From Leptodactylus fallax (Eukaryota > Chordata > Amphibia > Anura > Leptodactylidae): a stretch of 64,000 nt of DNA. The stretch covers positions 2,604,501-2,668,500 of the forward strand of contig CAMRHE010000169.1 in the NCBI GenBank assembly GCA_947044405.1, given 5' to 3'. Numbering within the stretch: the stretch's first letter is position 1; each line of letters starts with the position of its first letter. The translations under genes and the position numbers were made by a program. The notes under the pieces are model-generated. The model saw nothing but the letters and a program-made list of their open reading frames with translations, ran no database searches and had not been told where the DNA came from. This document shows, in pieces, positions 27,310 to 64,000 of this stretch.

Positions 27310-27446
27310 TGTTACAAATCAAAAGATTTTAATTCTTGGTATTCTTTTTTTTAAAATAGTATATAACATATATAAAGTAACAGCCACATAGAACCAACAT
27401 TGTCATAAATCTTGTAATAACACAAGAGAAACATATTTCATAGAAA
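27310..27446 (-). promoter_or_regulatory. MCCC1: MCCC1 3' UTR with poly(A) signal
   Basis: The stop codon ends at 27447. On the minus strand an ATTAAA hexamer lies at 27333-27328, about 115 nt after the stop, followed by a T- and G-rich stretch. This is the common variant poly(A) signal, and a short 3' UTR ending about 27305-27318 is likely. The exact cleavage point is inferred. Confidence 0.6.
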
Positions 27447-57135
<29,689 letters not shown>

Positions 57136-57240
57136 GTTAGTGTCTCCCTGGCACCCGAGTGACACTTGTGACACGCCCCTTCCGCAGGTTGACACCGGAG
57201 AGGGATATCGCGCTGTGATTGGGTCGCAGACACATTATTG
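57136..57240 (-). promoter_or_regulatory. MCCC1: MCCC1 proximal promoter and 5' UTR
   Basis: Reading leftward toward the ATG there is a CCAAT box (complement of ATTGG at 57218-57222), a GC box (AGGGGCGT, complement of 57173-57180) and a YY1-like ATGGCGGCC over the start codon. CpGs are locally enriched (ATCGCGC, GGGTCGCAG). TATA-less, compact housekeeping-type promoter. The start site is not determined. Confidence 0.6.
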
Positions 57241-59364
57241 AACTGACGATTATTACTAATATTTTTTTATTTAGATTTTTATACATCAAACTTTATTTGT
57301 AGCGGTCCAGTTATCAGCTGAAGGACCTTCATGACGTCACCGTCACATAACCAGGTGATCAGGGTTGTCAGTGCATCACGTGACCGCCCATTCTTCTTGA
57401 GGCACAATAGGCTGCAGGGGAAAAGATGTCTATTCTTCCATTAGACTAGTACACTCTGGGTACTGCCTAGTGCATGCTTCGTGAAGTGCAGAGTAGTGCT
57501 GGGTAAGGCTTATATCAGGTGATGTGCCGTGCCAAGTATGCGCGTGGTGAAGCTTACTGTGGAGCATTACAGTATGTTCACACGTTGCAGAATTTGACTT
57601 CTTTGCACCATGCAGTTAATAGGGTCAGGATTCATAAATCCATCTTGCTGGTGCTCTGTATCTAGGCAGTGATATACTGGTGAGAGGGCTGTGCCTATCT
57701 TTGTGACTACAGTCTCCCTACCAAGGCTATAAAATGACGAAATGTCTTGCAATAGACAGTGAGAAAATAACAGCTAACCAGTGGGGTCCCACAGGGGCCA
57801 TTGTTGTCTGCCATTAGTTGGACTGACTTTATTATTCAATCCTTTCTGGTCTATCATAGGATAAAATGGAACAGATGTGAACAAACCCTAAATGCACCAG
57901 AATTCTGCAATTTGTATAAAAAAAACTGGTGTACATGCCTTGAACCAGATTTATTATGTTTTTAGACACTTTTTGCACCTTACTGGATAAGTGGAAGGGC
58001 CTAAAAGGGAGTTTGTCAGCAGGGCAATGGGTATAGAAGAAACCCCATTACTTTGTAGAGATGAGATAACACTGGACTTTTGACAACAGGAGACCTTTCT
58101 GTAAGGTGCTGGGGTTTGTTCTATACCCATTCTCCTGCTGATAGATTCCATTTAAGATGCTTCAATGTCCACCACTATTTTGGCCACGTAAGCCCACCAG
58201 TAGGTAACATGAAATGTATAACGGTGCGATAGATTTTCTGCATCATCATACTACTCTGTTTATATTAATATTTGGATTAGTATTGAGATTAGTGTTTTTC
58301 AGTGTCCTGCACAGATCTCAGTCTAATAGAAGAGTATTGTTTCTTAAACTGGGTTCAGCAAGGAGGTCTCAGGGATTCTGTGAGCTTCATTCTGCTAAAC
58401 AGCCCCGGCATGGTGTCGGTCATGCTGGTATCTCCTCCTCTATCTTACACAACATATCAAATCCTCTAGAAAAGATCTGTTGACATGTCCTCTTCCTAAG
58501 CGACAACACCTGGCAAAAGGAGCAGTCTGGATCTGCCATTGAAGTGTTTGTCTATAGTGGCTTCAGACGCCTATAAGGTTGTTTTTACATTGCCTGCATT
58601 CCCCTCCACTTGTTTAACACGTGCTGGAAACTTCTACATTAAAAGAATGCCATCACCCATTGGGGCCTATGTTAAAGACCTTTACCTTTACCTTTCACCA
58701 CCTCCACCAACTCCTATTCTTATTATCTGTGAAGAAGTGACTGCATTAATTCTAGTGCTGTTGTAATTTTTTCTCTAGCCTCCACCATTCCTGAGCAATA
58801 AGTGCAATAAGTTTTGGTGGCTGATATGCTACTTAGGCTCTGGAACGTCACGTCTACGTGGGTGATATCAGACAGGAGCAGGAAAGTGAGCATGAATTCA
58901 GAGCTCCAATTAGAGACAGCCAGTGTCAGAGCTCAGAATCATACCCCACACCTGTTCCTGTTACAAAACAGGCATGAAACGGGATTCGCTCTATACTGTG
59001 GTACTGGTGGAATAGATAGTTGGATTTTCCAAAGTAACCTTTATGTGTTATTATGGTAAAGGAGGGGGTGTCAGTAACTACCTCCACTAAACCATGAAAC
59101 CAGGGTGACAAATTGAATGTAACCCCACTCCTCAATATTTTGTAATATCAACTCATTTCACCCACAGGCACATCAGAAGGATGGGTAGTATTGATTAGAG
59201 TCTAGGGTAGGTAAATCAAATAAAGGGATTCATTTGTTCTAAGCAGGCTACATAGAATGCCAGTTCAAATAAAAGATAGATTTGTCCACTCAGACTACAA
59301 AGTAAACCAGAGTAGATACAGGCTGGAGCAGAGGCTAGAGTAAACAGATGAGAAAAGGGACCTA
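57241..59364. other. Upstream of MCCC1: no gene, MITE pieces
   Basis: No coding family recognised. 58000-58156 is a small foldback (AGGGAGTTTGTCAGCAGG against CCTGCTGATAGATTCC). 58672-58960 is a left half of the TTAAAG-ACCTTTCACCACC family, with its right end missing. Confidence 0.55.
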
Positions 59365-60994
59365 CAGTGCCTTGCGAAAGTATTCGGCCCCCTTGAACTT
59401 TTCAACCTTTTGCCACATTTCAGGCTTCAAACATAAAGATAAAATTTTAATTTTTTGGTGAAGAATCAACAACAAGTGGGACACAATTGTGAAGTGGAAC
59501 GAAGTTCATTGGTTATTTTAAACTTTTGTAAAAAATAAAAAACTGAAAAGTGGGGCGTGCAATATTATTCGGCCCCTTTACTTTCAGTGCAGCAAACTCA
59601 CTCCAGAAGTTCAGTGAGGATCTCTGACTGATCCAATGTTGTCCTAAATGACTGATGATGATAAATATAATCCACCTGTGTGTAATCAAGTCTCCGTATA
59701 AATGCACCTGCTCTGTGATAGTCTCAGGGTTCTGTTTAAAGCACAGAAAGCATCATGAAGACCAAGGAACACATCAGGCAGGTCCGTGATACTGTTGTGG
59801 AGAAGTTTAAAGCCGGATTTGGATACAAAAAGATTTCCCAAACTTTAAACATCCTAAGGAGCACTGTGCAAGCGATCATATTGAAATGGAAGGGGTATCA
59901 GACCACTGCAAATCTAACAAGACCCGGCCGTCCCTCTAAACTTTCATCTCAAACAAGGAGAAGACTGATCAGAGATGCAGCCAAGAGGCCCATGATCACT
60001 CTGGATGAACTGCAGAGATCTACAGCTGAGGTGGGAGAGTCTGTCCATAGGACAACAATCAGTCGTACACTGCACAAATATGGCCTTTATGGAAGAGTGG
60101 CAAGAAGAAAGCCATTTCTCAAAGATATCCATAAAAAGTCTTGTTTAAAATTTGCCACAAGCCACCTGGGAGACACACCAAACATGTGGAAGAAGGTGCT
60201 CTGGTCAGATGAAACCAAATTCGAACTTTTTGGCCACAATGCAAAACGATATGTGTGGCGTAAAAGCAACACAGCTCATCACCCTGAACACACCATCCCC
60301 ACTGTCAAACGTGGTGGTGGCAGCATCATGGTTTGGGCCTGCTTTTCTTCAGCAGGGACAGGGAAGATGGTTAAAATTGATGGGAAGATGGATGAAGCCA
60401 AATACAGGACTATTCTGGAAGAAAACCTGTTGGAGTCTGCAACAGACCTGAGACTGGGACGGAGATTTATCTTCCAACAAGACAATGATCCCAAACATAA
60501 AGCAAAATCTACAATGGAATGGTTCACAAATAAACGTATCCAGGTGTTAGAATGGCCAAGTCAAAGTCCAGACCTGAATCCAATCGAGAATCTGTGGAAA
60601 GAGCTGAAAACTGCTGTTCACAAACGCTCTCCATCCAACCTCACTGAGCTCGAGCTGTTTTCCAAGGAAGAATGGGCAAGAATTCCAGTCTCTCGATGTG
60701 CAAAACTGATAGAGACATACCCCAAGCGACTTGCAGCTGTAATCGCAGCTAAAGGTGGCGCTACAAAGTATTAACTTAAGGGGGCCGAATAATTTGGCAC
60801 GCCCCACTTTTCAGTTTTTTATTTTTTACAAAAGTTTAAAATATCCAATAAATTTCGTTCCATTTCACGATTGTGTCCCACTTGTTGTTGATTCCTCACC
60901 AAAAAATTAAAATTTTATATCCTTATGTTTGAAGCCTGAAATGTGGCAAAAGGTTGAAAAGTTCAAGGGGGCCGAATACTTTCGCAAGGCACTG
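59365..60994 (+). mobile_element. Tc1-family element, full length, open transposase
   Basis: TA at 59363-59364 and 60995-60996. Ends CAGTGCCTTGCGAAAGTATT and exact complement, with inverted repeats of roughly 200 nt as far as AAAACTGAAAAGTGGGGCGT. 1630 bp. Closely similar to the copy at 3350-4974. Confidence 0.97.
59755..60774 (+). CDS. Tc1 transposase, 339 aa, uninterrupted (DD34E)
   Basis: Tc1 transposases cut their element out and reinsert it at TA, acting in the nucleus. The frame is open from [20 protein letters not shown] to GGATKY. Two helix-turn-helix regions (about 1-110) surround a GRPSKL hook at 58-63. The DDE domain has WSDETK (Asp152), QQDND (Asp243) and NPIEN (Glu278), with 34 residues between the last two. 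Length matches active fish and frog Tc1 enzymes (about 340). Oddities against sister copies in this window are Cys130 for Arg, Tyr109 for Ser, and TVKRGGG for the near-universal TVKHGGG (Arg186). These may lower activity. No host promoter is evident. Confidence 0.95.
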   Translation: MKTKEHIRQVRDTVVEKFKAGFGYKKISQTLNILRSTVQAIILKWKGYQTTANLTRPGRPSKLSSQTRRRLIRDAAKRPMITLDELQRSTAEVGESVHRTTISRTLHKYGLYGRVARRKPFLKDIHKKSCLKFATSHLGDTPNMWKKVLWSDETKFELFGHNAKRYVWRKSNTAHHPEHTIPTVKRGGGSIMVWACFSSAGTGKMVKIDGKMDEAKYRTILEENLLESATDLRLGRRFIFQQDNDPKHKAKSTMEWFTNKRIQVLEWPSQSPDLNPIENLWKELKTAVHKRSPSNLTELELFSKEEWARIPVSRCAKLIETYPKRLAAVIAAKGGATKY

Positions 60995-60996
60995 TA

Positions 60997-62180
60997 TTTG
61001 TTTAAGTCAGGCTGGATATTTGCCAGTATTGATGAGAACAAGAAATAGGATCCCATACACCTAGAGTCCTAGACCATAAGCTGAGCCATAAGAAATAAAT
61101 ACAGGTTAAAGTAAAGGATGGAGAGGAGAAAACATGCAGTAAAAACTGCAGTTCCGAGTGTCCTTATGGTGGGCACTGTTACTTTGGTAGACTAATCACT
61201 CCATCCCTGGCCGGAGTCAGATATTAAAGAACAGGCCATACCCCTGTGGCCATAGCTGCTAACAAGAGCAGTGCAACGCAGATGATGCGCGCCGATTAGA
61301 TCGGTCCCGTGATCCGTGTCATCAAACTGGGTGGGACCAGGTACTAGGCAACAAGCAGACGCTAAAACAATCTCAGTGAAGTGATGGTAAATGTATCTTG
61401 GTGAGCCAGTACACACCATAGGTTACTGTACAGGGATAAAGGGCAGAAATGTAGCCGTTAACATCGCAGCTAGAGTAGGGCATACAATATCGGTCCTAGT
61501 GAATGTTCATACAATAGGGGTCTCTCAAAATATTTGGCAGCAAAAATCAGGTGCAACTGTCAAGGTAAAAAAATAGATCTCAGGGCTGTGGTTTTATGAG
61601 TCACATTTGTAATTGTGGGGAAAATTCTAAATCCTTATCAAATCATGACATCACCGATCATCTAAAACAAAATAAGATTAGTTTTATTTGTTAACAAATA
61701 GGAACACACACATAGCATACAAGCTATAGTGTGCCTGCCCACAGACTTCCAATAGACACAGATTTTTATACCTTACTGGTCACATGATTTTATGGATTAG
61801 CTTTTTCACAATATACGGAAAAATATGCACAGGACAGGATTTTTCCTCACAGATGAGCCAGCCGAACCGGCAAAGGAGGTCCAAGGTAATCTGTAAACTG
61901 GTCAGATTGTCCATCTTGGAGGGGGCTTTCATCAGGAGGATAGAATCACTGACTCCTCTGTCACAGCTCCAGTTTATCTGCGTCTTCCAGGCGCAGATGA
62001 GTGTAGTACAATGGTGATGCAGGGAGCTGTTCTCCCTGCATCACCATTTGCCGCTTCGCTGTCTCTGTTCCTAGTGTATTGCCCAATGTGTCTCTGCTCA
62101 CTTACATCGCCTGTAGCTCCCTTAACCTGCTGATAGCAGAGACAATGGGGAAAGGTGAGTATTAGGTGTTTTTTTTTCTT
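60997..62180. other. Intergenic, no gene seen
   Basis: Unassigned sequence between the Tc1 element and the tandem repeat. No family recognised. Confidence 0.45.
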
Positions 62181-62425
62181 TGATTGATACTGGGATGGGG
62201 GCAACCTGGAAAGCGGACATGATACTGGGGTGGCAACCTGGAAAGAGGAAAATATACTGTGGAGGTGACCTAGAAAGAGGACATTATACTGTGGGGGGCG
62301 GGGAACCTGGAAAGGGGACATTATACTGTGGGAGCAACCTGAAAAGGGGACATTATACTGTGGAGCAACCTGGAAAAGGGACATTATACTGTGAGGGCAA
62401 ATTGGAGGGTGATATTATAATATAA
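62181..62425. repeat. Tandem minisatellite (GGACATTATACTGTGG)
   Basis: Five or six degenerate units of about 35-40 nt, AACCTGGAAAGGGGACATTA then TACTGTGG. The CATTATACTGTG core recalls the minus strand of the repeat at 40280-40445. Confidence 0.8.
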
Positions 62426-62699
62426 TGTCTGAAGGGCCACCGGGCTGGGACAGGTTAATGTATGAGGGGTTACTGAGGAGGACCTTTTAATGTCTCATGC
62501 CTCTGCAGGGGCATTATATTTTATAGGACCACTAAGGAGGTATTATAAACTTTTACACTGAGCCCACCAATGTGGTAAAATGGCCCTGGGGACGGGAATA
62601 ATAATGCCCTTTCATTGTGGAGCAGAGGCGACCTGCAGGAAGGTGGCCGCTCGAGTAGGGGAAGAGGGCAAAGTGGACAGAAAAAAATCTTCTGTAAGG

Positions 62700-62890
62700 A
62701 AGCAAGGAGACCTTGATGGAGTAGCTGGTTGGCACCACCTCTGAGACCCAGGCGTCGTCAACACTGGGAAGCCAGGTCTCTGGTATAGCCCAGAGGCGGA
62801 GCCGGCATCTTTTGTTATTCCTAGTGGCCAGGCCTATACCCATGGAGCTATGTCCCCCAATGATTTAAGTGAGAGAGAAAAAATTCCAAC
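62700..62890 (-). repeat. Diverged relative of the 24849-25865 foldback
   Basis: TATACCCATGGAGCTATGTC, CCCCCAATG and AGAGGCGGAGCC match the arm sequence TATACCCATGGTGCTGTGTC, CCCCCAGTG and GGAGGCGGAGCC. One arm only. Confidence 0.7.
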
Positions 62891-63510
62891 AGTGGCCAAA
62901 TAAGTTTAGCAGTGTCTGTTAACCTTTTAATGACGCAGGGTAGTTTGTACGTTAATGCTCAGTGACTTTTTTCATATTTTCCCTCCCCATCTTCCAAAAT
63001 TCATATCTTTTTTTTCTGTCTACATTGCTATGTGAAGGCTTATTCTTTGCGTGACGAGTTGTATTTTCATTTGCCACCATTTTGGGGTACATATAATATT
63101 TTGATTAGCTTTTATTTATGTTTTTGGGGGGTCCATGTGAAATAACACACAATTCTATCATACTTTTTTGCATTTTGTTTTTACAACGTTTTACCACTTT
63201 TACAAATAAAGTGTCATTTTTTGAAAATGAACTATTTTCCTGGGGTCACCGAATTCTGACGCCTATAACTTTTTTACTGTACTGTTGAAGGATATATGTC
63301 AGGGCTCTTTATTTGTGGGACAAATTGTACTTGTGCTTCTGTACCCGCAGCATTACAGCGCAGTACTGGACTAGGCAGAGGTAGTGAAAGGTCCTCTTTA
63401 ACAATAATGTATATCATATGGCATGTATATCACCTGGCAGATACCACCAAATGGAGTCTTGGTCTCCTTTGGTATAGTGAAGCTTTTTTAGAGCTTTCCC
63501 ACTGCATATG
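62891..63510. other. Intergenic, no gene seen
   Basis: Unassigned apart from a short MITE end (GTAGTGAAAGGTCCTCTTTAA, 63384-63404). Confidence 0.45.
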
Positions 63511-63986
63511 TTAAAGGGGTTTTCTCAAAAAATACATTTATGCATATCCAGAGGAAAGATGTGGGCCCCACTTCTGGGACCTGCACCTATCTCTAAAAGG
63601 AGCCACTCCAACCTCCCTGCTCTGGATTCTTACCTGGCTGTGACCTCACTGAGAAGACTTTCAGCTATGTACATAAACAGCATATCTCTGAGCTTTCTGT
63701 AACCCCCACAAAAGTGAATAAGATTTATGGAAACAATGTAGAACAGTGAGCTACATTGTTTCTGTAACTCTCATTCACTCCTGTAGCAGTTACTGAAACA
63801 GCATAGCTCAGAACAAAACTTTCTCCGTAGAGCCCAACCATAAAGAACTTTATTTTCAGTGAGGTCATGGTCAGGGCAGGAAGACAGAACCTGGAGGTTC
63901 TTTTTAGAGATAGGAGTATGTATCAGGCATTTATGGCTTATCCTGTGGATATGCCACAAATGTCTTAGGTGAGAAAACCCCTTTAA
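63511..63986. mobile_element. TTAA-flanked MITE, 476 bp
   Basis: Ends TTAAAGGGGTTTTCTCA and TGAGAAAACCCCTTTAA, with long imperfect inner complementarity (ACATTGTTTCTGTAAC against GTTTATGGAAACAATGT-like sequence). Confidence 0.85.
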
Positions 63987-64000
63987 GTGTGCTCAAGGAA

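Overview
The window is vertebrate nuclear DNA, most likely from an anuran amphibian. The genes have introns with GT-AG borders. The repeats are Tc1-type elements, TTAA-flanked MITEs, L1/Tx1-like and L2-like LINEs, a tRNA-derived SINE and foldback elements, a mix typical of frogs. I cannot name the species from the sequence.

Two protein-coding genes are present, both on the minus strand. The first is the 5' part of DCUN1D1 (a cullin neddylation E3 component): exon 1 ends exactly at its start codon near 9841, and exon 2 is at 1979-2195. The second is a complete MCCC1 gene (mitochondrial 3-methylcrotonyl-CoA carboxylase, biotin-carrying alpha subunit). Its 19 coding exons run from 57135 down to 27447. 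All splice phases agree and join to a 713-residue protein with biotin-carboxylase and biotinyl-lysine motifs intact. The order DCUN1D1-MCCC1, same strand, is also the human order on 3q26-27.

Layout: 1-9843 is DCUN1D1 intronic and exonic sequence with Tc1 copies and MITEs. About 9720-10085 is the CpG-rich DCUN1D1 promoter. 10.1-27.3 kb is intergenic and repeat-rich: three Tc1 copies (one split by a 1.48-kb foldback and by a GC-rich insert), an L2 LINE, SINE pieces, and an L1 interrupted by another foldback. 27.3-57.2 kb is MCCC1, whose introns hold an L1, an L2, three further Tc1 elements and many MITEs. 57.2-64 kb is upstream of MCCC1, with no recognised gene and one Tc1 element carrying a full-length open transposase.

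The two host genes act in unrelated processes (protein neddylation and leucine breakdown) and are simply neighbours. The most notable content is mobile DNA: nine clear Tc1/mariner copies whose catalytic spacings, counted directly, are DD34E, DD35E and DD38E; one uninterrupted 339-residue transposase; and foldback elements with arms up to about 600 nt.
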